DNA of 18,060 bases from Bacteroidota bacterium (GCA_012838685.1 DUOU01000295.1:1-18060); one strand, 5' to 3'; shown: positions 1 to 6,893, counted from the stretch's first letter. Notes: generated from the sequence alone by a model not told the origin. Translations and numbers: made by a program.

Positions 1-104
1 TAACATTTTTTTGGGTTTGAAAGGTCGTCGGGTGTTTTGAATGTCTTGTTTTCCTCCCAATATTTTTGCCATTTCTTCTCGATGGCCTTAAAATCGTAAT
101 CCAT
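1..104 (-). CDS. leuS: Leucyl-tRNA synthetase, N-terminal fragment (cut by window edge)
   Basis: The minus strand from the ATG at 104 reads MDYDFKAIEKKWQKYW and stays open to the window edge, giving 34 codons. The pattern of an aromatic/acidic start followed by IEKKWQKYW is the characteristic beginning of bacterial leucyl-tRNA synthetase, the enzyme that charges tRNA-Leu in the cytoplasm. The catalytic HIGH and KMSKS motifs lie outside the window, so the call rests on the N-terminus alone. A good promoter (TTG, 20-base spacer, TACCTTTG) lies about 100 bases upstream. Other class I synthetases (ileS, valS) can start with a related IEKKWQ motif, but the very short lead before it favours leuS. 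Confidence 0.82.
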   Translation of the reverse strand, partial: MDYDFKAIEKKWQKYWEENKTFKTPDDLSNPKKC

Positions 105-201
105 AACCGCGATATTATTGTCGTTATCTCCTGAAATCCGACGAAAGTGCCCAAAGATGGGGATTTCCCGCCAACATAATCTCAAAATATTTTCAAATTC
201 G

Positions 202-232
202 CAAAGGTAGTTGAATATTGAAAACTTTACAA
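202..232 (-). promoter_or_regulatory. Probable promoter of leuS
   Basis: On the minus strand a TACCTTTG box (202-209) matches the Bacteroidota -7 consensus TAnnTTTG exactly. It is preceded, after 20 bases, by TTG (230-232), fitting the -33 element. Transcription would start near 195 and give a leader of roughly 90 bases before the leuS ATG. Confidence 0.6.
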
Positions 233-240
233 GAGCTTTC

Positions 241-254
241 GTTTTTCGAAAAAC
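241..254. repeat. Perfect 14-bp palindrome between divergent promoters
   Basis: GTTTTTCGAAAAAC equals its own reverse complement. It lies between the leuS promoter (202-232) and the tRNA-Arg promoter (289-296), where a regulator could bind. No function can be assigned from the sequence. Confidence 0.5.
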
Positions 255-269
255 CCTAAAAAGATTCTC

Positions 270-309
270 TCTTTTAGAAGCGAATGGTTACATTTGCACT
301 TCTAAAAGA
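270..309. repeat. Perfect 11-bp inverted repeat enclosing the tRNA-Arg promoter
   Basis: TCTTTTAGAAG (270-280) is repeated in inverted form as CTTCTAAAAGA (299-309), with an 18-base spacer holding the -7 box at 289-296. The left arm lies upstream of the expected transcription start (about 302-304), so the two arms cannot both be in the RNA. The symmetry is therefore more likely to act in DNA, for example as an operator. Confidence 0.6.
289..296 (+). promoter_or_regulatory. -7 box of the tRNA-Arg promoter
   Basis: TACATTTG matches TAnnTTTG exactly and ends 14 bases before the first base of the tRNA, so the primary transcript would have only a short 5' leader. No good -33 TTG is seen; the nearest is TTC at 265-267 with a 21-base spacer. 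Confidence 0.6.
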
Positions 310-310
310 T

Positions 311-383
311 GGCCCCGTAGTTCAATGGATAGAATGGCAGATTCCGGTTCTGTTGGTTGGGCGTTCGAGTCGCCCCGGGGTCA
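311..383 (+). tRNA. tRNA-Arg (anticodon CCG)
   Basis: The cloverleaf can be folded by hand. The acceptor stem is GGCCCCG (311-317) with CGGGGTC (376-382) and discriminator A383. The D stem is GTTC/GAAT, the anticodon stem GCAGA/TCTGT (337-341 with 349-353), and the T stem GGGCG/CGCCC (359-363 with 371-375) around the loop TTCGAGT. The anticodon loop TTCCGGT puts CCG at 344-346, reading arginine CGG codons. CCA is not encoded (CAT follows), so it must be added by the CCA-adding enzyme. The gene stands alone under its own promoter. Confidence 0.95.
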
Positions 384-414
384 CATTTTTTTTGCCGTTA
401 AAACACTGGCAACA

Positions 415-440
415 CCTGTTTACAGGGCTTTTCTGTTTCT
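415..440 (+). terminator. Weak candidate terminator after tRNA-Arg
   Basis: CCTGT (415-419) and ACAGG (422-426) can form a small stem with a 2-base loop, too tight unless the closing pair opens. A pyrimidine-rich, T-rich stretch follows. A T run just after the tRNA (386-393) could also help release. Both are weak. Confidence 0.3.
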
Positions 441-818
441 GTTTGAAACCTGACTATTCGCATTGGTTCCCAAATTCATACGTGAAATACCCTATAATGG
501 TTTCGAACATAAAACTCGCTTCAGCTCCAATAAAGAGGCAGTGATTGCCGAAAACCCGCCTACAGTCAGCTACTCCATACGAGAAACTTTACCCAATGAT
601 TTCCAAAATCGAGAAATTATCGTGCAGTTGACTAAAAAACAGATATTATATCTTATCTTTAGATCAAATAGATAATTGCCTATCAAGATTGTTAATTTCC
701 ATGTTTCATGAGCCATCACTATATGCCCACAATATATTTTCAAGACCAGGGAGTTCAATAGACCAAATCTTATACAATCCAAGTAAAAATTTTAAATAAC
801 CCATAAAACCCCTTAACT
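441..818. other. Gap without a supported gene
   Basis: Between the tRNA-Arg gene and the esterase gene I see no gene I can support. A 70-codon plus-strand reading frame (463-675) shows no recognisable domain, no promoter of its own and a stop-rich downstream part. No exact TAnnTTTG box for the esterase is visible; the nearest is TATATTTT, one mismatch, near 733-740. The stretch may hold the promoter and decayed sequence. Confidence 0.4.
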
Positions 819-1631
819 ATGAAAAAATTGATTTCTAAACACTTAACGATTATTTTTTCGGCATTGGCATTATCTTTGATTTTTGCTCCCAATGCTCTCT
901 GTCAAAAGCTGAAGACCGGTCCGCAGGATCTTACATTCTTCTCGACAGCTGACGAAACAAACCAGGTTTACTCCATCTATATACCGCATAGCTTCGATGA
1001 AGAAAAGGAGTATCCTCTAGTAGTATTTCTTCACGGATTTATGTCAAATAACCGTCTGGGATTGCGACGTGTTTTCGGTTTGGGAAATATCCAGGGTCCT
1101 GAATTCAACATATATGATTATGTGCCTGAACCTGGACAAAGTGATCTCGAGGTTACCAGGTACTGGCCCGAGATGCCGGACATTGACTATATTGCTGCCG
1201 CACCGTTGGCTCGCGGCTCCGCCGGCTACGAAGGTATTCCTGAACAGGATGTATATGACATGATAGATGACATTAAGAGCAGGTTCAACATTGATGAGGA
1301 CCGTTTGTACCTGACCGGGCTTTCAATGGGAGGTGGGGGCACTATTCGTTTAGCCATAACACGACCAGATGTATGGGCGGCGATAGCTCCTGTTTGTGCC
1401 GGCCTATCCGGAGAAAATGCTGACATGGTAGGCAATCTTTCAAACATTCCTGTGCATGTATTTGTTGGAACCAGAGATAGGGGATGGGAAAGCGCGAGAG
1501 ATAGTAAAGCCAAATACGAAGCCGCCGGATGTCCTGTTGTAGAATATACGGAATACCCCGGTATAGAACATAATAGTTGGGAATATGCTTACAAAGATGG
1601 TTTCATTTTCGAGTGGTTTTCCCAATTCTAG
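819..1631 (+). CDS. Secreted alpha/beta-hydrolase (esterase/peptidase-like), catalytic part, 270 aa
   Basis: This is the N-terminal part of the broken esterase gene. Residues 1-29 form a signal peptide (KK, hydrophobic core, ...NALCQ), so the product is exported. The hydrolase domain has the oxyanion-hole motif LHG (71-73) and the nucleophile elbow GLSMG with Ser169. Asp220 in VGTRD and His251 in GIEHNSWEYA are the likely remaining triad members. This arrangement is seen in the PHB depolymerase/feruloyl esterase/dienelactone hydrolase group, and the substrate cannot be read from the sequence. All three triad residues precede the TAG, so the truncated protein could in principle still fold and be active. 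What is lost is the C-terminal domain, not the catalytic residues. Confidence 0.8.
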   Translation: MKKLISKHLTIIFSALALSLIFAPNALCQKLKTGPQDLTFFSTADETNQVYSIYIPHSFDEEKEYPLVVFLHGFMSNNRLGLRRVFGLGNIQGPEFNIYDYVPEPGQSDLEVTRYWPEMPDIDYIAAAPLARGSAGYEGIPEQDVYDMIDDIKSRFNIDEDRLYLTGLSMGGGGTIRLAITRPDVWAAIAPVCAGLSGENADMVGNLSNIPVHVFVGTRDRGWESARDSKAKYEAAGCPVVEYTEYPGIEHNSWEYAYKDGFIFEWFSQF

Positions 1632-2553
1632 AGAAACATGTTCCCCGAAAGTGTCAAACTTAGCGCGAAACAGTTCAAATACAACACCGCATATTTGGGT
1701 TACCATAGACAACCTCACTCCCGGAACAATTGCCTCCATAGAGGCAAAATTCACCGGTAATAACGCAATAGAAATCAAGACCAATGATCTTCTCGCTTTC
1801 ACACTTAAACTTAGAGGCCATGAATTGTTCGATCCTTCAAAGAAAATATCCATCAGGATCGATGGCAAGAGTTTTTCCATTAAAAGTCCTGATTCGTTCA
1901 GTTTTTCAAAAGAAAACGGAACATGGACCAATAAAAAATTTACTCCCGGCCTGACCTCAAAACAAAAGGGTGCCGAGGGTCCACTATATGAAGCTGTAAG
2001 CAGCAACCACATATATGTTTACGGTACCGCGGACAATCCAAGCGCTGAAGAACTGGCTACCAGAAGAGCCCAAGCCATGGATGCCGCGACCTGGGCGCTC
2101 AATAGAGGTTTTCACCAAGGCACTGTTCTGATATTCCCAAGGGTAATCGCCGATAATGCCATCAGGCAGAGTGATTTCGCCCTCTGTAACCTTGTTCTGT
2201 TCGGAACAAAGGAGACAAACTCGGTAATAGCCAAATTTGAGGATAAGTTGCCTATGCATCTCAACGAAGATGCCGATGATTACGGTCTGGTATATATTTT
2301 CCCGATAAACCAACGTTATGTGCTTGTAAATTCAGGATTGCCATGGTGGACAAGTTCATCCGGATCAGGAGGCCAGACAGGGGGTATGCTCGGGGGAAGC
2401 AGGGCCGGATCATTGTCAAAATCCAATGACTTCTTGTTGTTCAAAGAAACTAACGATAATGTTGTTGTTACCGGAAAGTTTGACAACAACTGGAATTTGC
2501 CATCCGAAGCGATCAATAAACTTAAAAACTCTCCTTTTATAACAATAAAATAG
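1585..2553 (+). CDS. Detached C-terminal domain of the esterase (322 codons open, authentic part from about 1694)
   Basis: The open frame begins at an ATG inside the preceding gene, but its first 35 or so residues are an out-of-frame reading of that gene. Homology-like text starts at WVTIDNLTPGTIASIEAKF. The domain has an Ig-like beta-rich start (about residues 37-100), a linker, then a segment with the pattern SDFALCNLVLFGTKETNSV, which resembles the C-terminal domain of long secreted esterases in Bacteroidota and Planctomycetes. A Gly/Ser-rich stretch near residues 258-275 precedes the end. I see no start signal for independent translation, so it is probably not made as a working protein; coupled translation at the 47-base overlap cannot be excluded. 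Confidence 0.5.
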   Translation: MLTKMVSFSSGFPNSRETCSPKVSNLARNSSNTTPHIWVTIDNLTPGTIASIEAKFTGNNAIEIKTNDLLAFTLKLRGHELFDPSKKISIRIDGKSFSIKSPDSFSFSKENGTWTNKKFTPGLTSKQKGAEGPLYEAVSSNHIYVYGTADNPSAEELATRRAQAMDAATWALNRGFHQGTVLIFPRVIADNAIRQSDFALCNLVLFGTKETNSVIAKFEDKLPMHLNEDADDYGLVYIFPINQRYVLVNSGLPWWTSSSGSGGQTGGMLGGSRAGSLSKSNDFLLFKETNDNVVVTGKFDNNWNLPSEAINKLKNSPFITIK

Positions 2554-2604
2554 TTGGTTCTGTACCAACGTTCAATTGGTATTTCTAAAGATTAATTGGA
2601 TTCT

Positions 2605-2657
2605 GGTTACTGTCAGGGGAAAACAGGCGGCCATAACTACTGCCCCTGATAGTAATC
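2605..2657 (+). repeat. 15-bp stem-loop downstream of the esterase pseudogene
   Basis: GGTTACTGTCAGGGG (2605-2619) pairs with CCCCTGATAGTAATC (2643-2657) across a 23-base loop. Two of the 15 pairs are G-U when read as plus-strand RNA but become A-C mismatches on the other strand, so the structure favours plus-strand RNA. No T run follows, so it is not a classical terminator. Confidence 0.55.
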
Positions 2658-2688
2658 GGGCAAAAATGGACCGCTCCATGAAAAATTT

Positions 2689-2726
2689 AAAAGCCAGTCA
2701 TACGGGATTTTGATGGCTGGCTTTTT
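2689..2726. terminator. Bidirectional terminator between the esterase and tRNA-Leu/dxs
   Basis: AAAAGCCAGTCA (2689-2700) pairs with TGGCTGGCTTTT (2714-2725) around a 13-base loop, with one G-U on the plus strand. The right arm runs into a T tract on the plus strand, and the minus-strand RNA ends in TTTTAAATTTTT. It is placed to end the plus-strand esterase transcript and the minus-strand tRNA-Leu/dxs transcript. Confidence 0.75.
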
Positions 2727-2732
2727 AATAAG

Positions 2733-2816
2733 TGCCCGGAGCCGGGATCGAACCGGCACAGGGGTGAACCTACTGGTGTTTGAGACCAGCGCGTCTACCA
2801 ATTCCGCCATCCGGGC
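2733..2816 (-). tRNA. tRNA-Leu (anticodon CAA)
   Basis: On the minus strand, acceptor GCCCGGA (2810-2816) pairs with TCCGGGC, with discriminator A at 2733. The anticodon stem CTGGT/ACCAG encloses CTCAAAC, giving anticodon CAA, which reads leucine UUG. A long variable arm and the T arm CCGG-TTCGATC-CCGG fit a class II tRNA of 84 bases. CCA is not encoded. The gene lies 36 bases behind dxs and has its own likely promoter overlapping the dxs stop codon. Confidence 0.95.
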
Positions 2817-2833
2817 ATCATTTATTCGGGGTG

Positions 2834-2864
2834 CAATATTAGATATAATCTTTTATTTATCCAA
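2834..2864 (-). promoter_or_regulatory. Probable promoter of tRNA-Leu, overlapping the end of dxs
   Basis: Minus-strand TTG (2862-2864), a 20-base spacer and TAATATTG (2834-2841, one mismatch to TAnnTTTG) have the same geometry as the leuS promoter. The TTG is the Leu codon three codons before the dxs stop. Transcription would start about 10 bases before the tRNA. Confidence 0.5.
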
Positions 2865-4748
2865 CATCCCCAATATGGCTTTTTCTATACCATAGCTATC
2901 AAAACCACACTCTTCAATAAGTTCCTCACGGGTTCCATGCTCAACGAAATAATCTTTTATCCCTAAACGAACCACTTCGGAACTATAGTTGTTGTCACTC
3001 ATAAACTCGATAACAGCGCTCCCGAATCCGCCTTTTAATATCCCGTCTTCTACCGTTACAATCTTTTTGAATTTCTTGAATACGGCATGTAAAACCTCTT
3101 CGTCTATTGGAGATACGAACCTCATATCCCAATGCTCAGCGGCAACTACGCCCACAAGCCTACCGAGAGCCTTTTTAACATCGTTACCTGTTGATCCGAT
3201 ACTCAGGATCGCTATATCGTCACCATCACCAATCTTTCGGGCTTTACCAATCTCTATCTCTTCATAGGGCTGTTCCCACTCCTTGATCGGATTCACGCTC
3301 CTGGGATACCTGATGGCGAACGGGGAGTTTATCTTGGACAATTGGGCCGTATATAGCATTTGTCTCAACTCCAGACCGTCCATTGGCGCGGCCACTATTA
3401 TATTTGGCACTGCCCTTAAAAAGGCCATATCAAAAAATCCATGGTGCGTAGCGCCGTCCTGGCCAACAAGGCCGGCCCTATCAAGACAAAAAACAACGTG
3501 TAATTTTTGTATCGCGACATCGTGTATAGCCTGGTCCATCGCTCTCTGGAAAAACGAGGAATAGATACAGCAATAGGGAATTATTCCCTGCGTCGCCAAA
3601 CCGGCGGAGAAAGTTACCGCATGCTGCTCGGCAATTCCCACATCAAATACCCTTTCGGGCATCTCTTCCATCATACCTGTGAGCGCGCTCCCCGTTGGCA
3701 TCGCGGGAGTAATGGCTACAATCTTGCTGTTTTTCTTCGCAAGGGAGAGCAAAGTTTTCCCAAAAACTTCCTGATAAGTATCGGGCTGATTATTCGATTT
3801 TTTTGTCTTGATATCTCCTGTCTGTTTATCGAATTTCCCGGGAGCATGGAAAGTAACCTTGTCCTTTTCAGCTGCCTTGAACCCTTTTCCCTTAACGGTA
3901 ATACAGTGCAACAATTTGGGGCCGGGTATGGTTTTCATTGCTTCCAAAACCCCTACAAGATGAAGGATGTCATGCCCGTCGATAGGTCCAAAATATCGGA
4001 AATTCAGCCCTTCGAAAATATTGCTTTTATCGAGTATCGTGGTCTTCATCCCCTTTTCCAGTTGGGCGGCGAATGTCCTGGCGTCCGGCCCATGTTTCCT
4101 GACCTTTCCCAGAAATTTCCACATTCTGTCCCTGAACCTGTTGTAAGTCCTGCTTGTTGTTATATCAAGAAGATACTCTTTCAGGGCACCGACACTCTGA
4201 TCTATGGAGATATTGTTATCATTGAGTATAACAAGAATATCGGCATTGGAAGCTCCCGCGTTGTTCAAACCTTCATACGCCTCTCCGCCTGTAAGCGCAC
4301 CATCACCTATAACAGCAACCACATGATTTTCCTTGTTTTCAAGATCCATGGCCACGGCCATCCCCAAAGCCGCTGATATGGAAGTTGAAGAGTGTCCGGA
4401 ACCAAAAGAATCGTATTCGCTCTCTTTGATCCTTGGAAAACCGCTGATACCCTTGTATTTTCTATTGGTAGCGAACTTTTCTCTCCTCTCGGTCAAGATC
4501 TTGTGGCCATAAGCCTGGTGGCCAACGTCCCAAATAAGCTTGTCGTTTGGAGTGTCAAAAACATAATGTAAGGCGACCGTGAGCTCCACCACTCCCAAGT
4601 TAGCGCCTAAATGGCCAGGGTTTTCGCAAACTTCATCGATAATAAATTCCCGAAGCTCTTTGCAAACCTGCACTAATTCAACAAGTTCCAGCTTTTTTAG
4701 GTCAGTCGGATTTTTAATTTTATATAATAACTTCTCTGCCCTGCTCAT
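2853..4748 (-). CDS. dxs: 1-deoxy-D-xylulose-5-phosphate synthase, 631 aa
   Basis: DXS condenses pyruvate with glyceraldehyde 3-phosphate to 1-deoxyxylulose 5-phosphate, the first step of the MEP isoprenoid pathway; the product also feeds thiamine and pyridoxal synthesis. The length is normal for the family. Visible features are PGHLGANLG (His47), DVGHQAYGHK (His77), the thiamine-diphosphate signature from GDGALTGG (148-155) to NDNNIS (176-181), GIAEQHAVTFSAG with the catalytic Glu374, and CLDRAGLVGQDGATHHG in the pyrimidine domain, followed by a transketolase C-terminal domain. The gene is divergent from the OmpA-like lipoprotein. A weak -7 candidate (TATATTCG, 4778-4785) lies upstream. tRNA-Leu follows on the same strand, and readthrough from dxs into it is possible. 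Confidence 0.97.
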   Translation of the reverse strand: MSRAEKLLYKIKNPTDLKKLELVELVQVCKELREFIIDEVCENPGHLGANLGVVELTVALHYVFDTPNDKLIWDVGHQAYGHKILTERREKFATNRKYKGISGFPRIKESEYDSFGSGHSSTSISAALGMAVAMDLENKENHVVAVIGDGALTGGEAYEGLNNAGASNADILVILNDNNISIDQSVGALKEYLLDITTSRTYNRFRDRMWKFLGKVRKHGPDARTFAAQLEKGMKTTILDKSNIFEGLNFRYFGPIDGHDILHLVGVLEAMKTIPGPKLLHCITVKGKGFKAAEKDKVTFHAPGKFDKQTGDIKTKKSNNQPDTYQEVFGKTLLSLAKKNSKIVAITPAMPTGSALTGMMEEMPERVFDVGIAEQHAVTFSAGLATQGIIPYCCIYSSFFQRAMDQAIHDVAIQKLHVVFCLDRAGLVGQDGATHHGFFDMAFLRAVPNIIVAAPMDGLELRQMLYTAQLSKINSPFAIRYPRSVNPIKEWEQPYEEIEIGKARKIGDGDDIAILSIGSTGNDVKKALGRLVGVVAAEHWDMRFVSPIDEEVLHAVFKKFKKIVTVEDGILKGGFGSAVIEFMSDNNYSSEVVRLGIKDYFVEHGTREELIEECGFDSYGIEKAILGMLDK

Positions 4749-4837
4749 TCCCCTGCTCGTTCCTGAATATTGATCCGCGAATATAACAATTATTATTCCT
4801 TAACGTTTTGATGTATATTCACCTATTGTTTTTTAGA

Positions 4838-4845
4838 TAATTTTG
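4838..4845 (+). promoter_or_regulatory. -7 box upstream of the OmpA-like lipoprotein gene
   Basis: TAATTTTG matches TAnnTTTG exactly and lies 42 bases before the ATG at 4888. No -33 TTG is present at the usual 19-21-base spacing, so the assignment rests on the -7 box and position only. Confidence 0.4.
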
Positions 4846-4887
4846 TGTTTTGTTTGATTACCTTTAAAACGATTAAAATAAAAAAAT

Positions 4888-5898
4888 ATGAACAGAGCAA
4901 TCCTCTTATTGGTTATAACGATTTCAGTGGCTGTTACGTCGTTTTCATGCGTCTCCGGGAAAAAATACAAGACCCTTGAGTCCACCAGCCAACAATTTAT
5001 GAACGAAAGAGACGACCTGAAAACGGATAATATCCGGTTGAATATGTCAAACACCGAACTGGAAGCCGAGCTTTCAAGAATAAAAAACCAGATCGTCGAT
5101 GTGCAGGATCAGTACGATATAGTCACTTCCGAGAGGGACAAAGCCCTTGAAGATCTGGCGAGATTGAACTCAAAATACAACGACCTTCAAACGGCCCAGG
5201 AGGATCTGATCAAAGGAAATGTCAGGGAAACCCAGAAATTGCTGGGTGAACTCCAAGATGCGCAAAAAAGTCTGCAGGAGAAAGAGGACTTGCTGCGACA
5301 GTTGGAAGAGAACCTCGATCTGAAAAAGGCCTCTCTCGATGAACTGACCTTTGAACTGGAAAAACGCAACGAAAGATTGCTTGAACTGGAAAAGGTAATC
5401 GATGCCCAGAAAAGAATCGCGGAGGATCTTAAAAATAAAGTTTCCGAGGCTCTACTGGGCTTTGAAAACGACGGCCTGACCGTTAGTATGAAAGATGGAA
5501 AGGTTTATGTCTCTCTCGATGAACAACTACTTTTCAGATCGGGTAGTTGGGAAATCGACCAGAAGGGGAGAAGCGCGTTGCAGAACCTTGCCGGGGTACT
5601 TGAAAGAAATCCCGATATACAGATTTCCATTGAAGGACATACCGATGATGTTCCCTACAGAGGAAGCGGACAGTTGGTAGATAACTGGGATCTTAGCGTA
5701 AAAAGAGCGACAACGGTGGTAAGGGTACTTTTGAGCGGCAGCAATATAGACCCAAAACGGCTTACAGCATCCGGAAGAAGTGAGTATGTGCCGATAGATC
5801 CCGCCAACACTGCCACGGCACGCCAGAAAAACAGGCGTACCGAAGTTGTTTTGACACCCGACTTAAGTTCATTATACGATATTATCAACAGTTATTAA
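4888..5898 (+). CDS. OmpA/MotB-domain lipoprotein with long coiled coil, 336 aa
   Basis: The N-terminus (MNRAILLLVITISVAVTSFS, then Cys21) is a lipoprotein signal with a lipobox-like end, so the mature protein should be lipid-anchored, most likely in the outer membrane facing the periplasm. Residues about 30-190 are a charged heptad-rich coiled coil. Residues about 205-325 are an OmpA-like peptidoglycan-binding domain: ISIEGHTDDVPYRG, NWDLSVKRA with Asp268, LTASGRSEYVP, and NRRTEVV with Arg316/317, where the conserved Asp and Arg hold diaminopimelate in the family. The protein probably tethers the outer membrane to the wall across a long spacer. It could equally be described as a MotB-like protein, but it has no transmembrane proton channel. 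The radical SAM gene follows after 23 bases and may be cotranscribed. Confidence 0.88.
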   Translation: MNRAILLLVITISVAVTSFSCVSGKKYKTLESTSQQFMNERDDLKTDNIRLNMSNTELEAELSRIKNQIVDVQDQYDIVTSERDKALEDLARLNSKYNDLQTAQEDLIKGNVRETQKLLGELQDAQKSLQEKEDLLRQLEENLDLKKASLDELTFELEKRNERLLELEKVIDAQKRIAEDLKNKVSEALLGFENDGLTVSMKDGKVYVSLDEQLLFRSGSWEIDQKGRSALQNLAGVLERNPDIQISIEGHTDDVPYRGSGQLVDNWDLSVKRATTVVRVLLSGSNIDPKRLTASGRSEYVPIDPANTATARQKNRRTEVVLTPDLSSLYDIINSY

Positions 5899-5921
5899 GC
5901 CGGAATATCCCGTCTCTTATA

Positions 5922-6893
5922 ATGTCATTCTTTACACGGGCTTTAAACACGACAAAAATCGGTTGCTCATATCTAATAAGCAATCTACAAGGTAAAGCCT
6001 TAGTTGTGGGTATGCCTCCGGCAATCAGCCTGGAACTTACCAACAACTGCAATTTGAGATGCCCGGAGTGTTTTAACGGGTCAGGCGCGATGAAACGCAA
6101 AAAGGGGTTCATGGAACTTGCCCTGTTTGAAAGAATTGTTGAAGAACTCCGTCCCTACACCTTTCATCTCAACCTCTATTTTCAGGGCGAACCGATGCTT
6201 CATCCCGGGTTTTACAAATTTTTGGAAAAGAGCAAAGAATTTAAAACGACAGTATCCACGAACGGACATTTCATAGATGACCATGCGGCCGAAAAGATCG
6301 CGCTTTCGGGTTTGAACAAACTTATAATCTCCCTCGATGGTATGACCGAAGAGAGTTACCGTGCCTATAGGGTTGGGGGTGATTTCAAGAAGGTTATTGA
6401 GGGAATAAGATTGATCTCCTTGAACATTAAAAAATATTCATCGTCATTAAAGCTTGTTATTCAGTTTCTTGTAAACAGACACAACGAAGATCAAATACCG
6501 CAAATCAAGAAATTAGCGAAAGAGGCCAATGCCGGGCTCAAACTGAAATCAATGCAGGTGATAACAAAAGATGGCTTTGAAAAATGGGTGCCAAACAACA
6601 GAAGATTCAAAAGATATGAAGAGATCGAAGGCAGGTATAATATCAGAAGCAAATTGCCCAACAGATGTTCCAGGCTCTGGTTCAGGCCTGTTGTCGCATG
6701 GGATGGATACCTGCTTCCCTGTTGCTTCGATAAGGATGGAAACTACAGAATGGGAAACCTCTACAATAGTTCTTTTAGTGACCTCTGGAATGGTCCAAAA
6801 TATAAACTGTTCAGAAACAATCTCCTCTCCGACCGGAAATCGATAGATATCTGTTCCAACTGTTGCTCGGGAATCAAAAGTTTCAATACCTGA
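5922..6893 (+). CDS. Radical SAM/SPASM-domain protein of unknown substrate, 323 aa
   Basis: The motif CNLRCPEC (Cys43, Cys47, Cys50) is the CxxxCxxC site that holds the [4Fe-4S] cluster cleaving S-adenosylmethionine. Further core features are FQGEPMLHP, STNG and IISLDGMTEESYRAYR. The C-terminal part has a SPASM-type cysteine set (Cys249, Cys267, Cys268, Cys311, Cys314, Cys315) in CSRLW, LLPCCFD and CSNCCSG, which binds additional iron-sulfur clusters. SPASM enzymes modify peptides or proteins or act as dehydrogenases, but no precursor peptide or partner is visible here, so the substrate is unknown. The gene begins 23 bases after the OmpA-like lipoprotein gene. Its TGA stop at 6891-6893 directly abuts the frr stop codon on the other strand. 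Confidence 0.85.
   Translation: MSFFTRALNTTKIGCSYLISNLQGKALVVGMPPAISLELTNNCNLRCPECFNGSGAMKRKKGFMELALFERIVEELRPYTFHLNLYFQGEPMLHPGFYKFLEKSKEFKTTVSTNGHFIDDHAAEKIALSGLNKLIISLDGMTEESYRAYRVGGDFKKVIEGIRLISLNIKKYSSSLKLVIQFLVNRHNEDQIPQIKKLAKEANAGLKLKSMQVITKDGFEKWVPNNRRFKRYEEIEGRYNIRSKLPNRCSRLWFRPVVAWDGYLLPCCFDKDGNYRMGNLYNSSFSDLWNGPKYKLFRNNLLSDRKSIDICSNCCSGIKSFNT

Larger units (their letters stand above)
819..2553 (+). pseudogene. Secreted esterase (PHB-depolymerase-like) gene broken by a stop codon and a frameshift
   Basis: Two reading frames together look like one protein of about 577 residues: signal peptide, alpha/beta-hydrolase domain and a C-terminal domain seen in long secreted esterases. Two lesions lie within 70 bases. 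The first is an in-frame TAG at 1629-1631. Past it the same frame goes on with RNMFPESVKLSAKQFKYNTAY to about 1694. The second is one surplus T in the TTT run at 1694-1696: removing it turns the junction into AYWVTIDN and joins the second frame, which is open to the TAG at 2551-2553. The sensible protein text between the two lesions is the main evidence for a single former gene. A single sequencing error would not explain both. Readthrough plus frameshifting is possible but unlikely. Confidence 0.75.

Noticed and set aside
463..675. 70-codon plus-strand reading frame between tRNA-Arg and the esterase gene
   Set aside because: No recognisable domain, no start signal or promoter, and composition like non-coding DNA. 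It may be debris, but nothing supports a gene.
1629..1631. Programmed readthrough of TAG or an unusual genetic code
   Set aside because: TAG also ends guaD, the J-domain-free upstream genes are normal, and the same gene carries a separate frameshift, so a broken gene is simpler.
1440..2012. 190-codon open frame antisense to the esterase pseudogene
   Set aside because: It overlaps clear protein text on the plus strand and has no family features.
3507..4376. Long open frame of 289 codons antisense to dxs
   Set aside because: It lies fully inside the very well supported dxs gene on the other strand and its translation has no family features.
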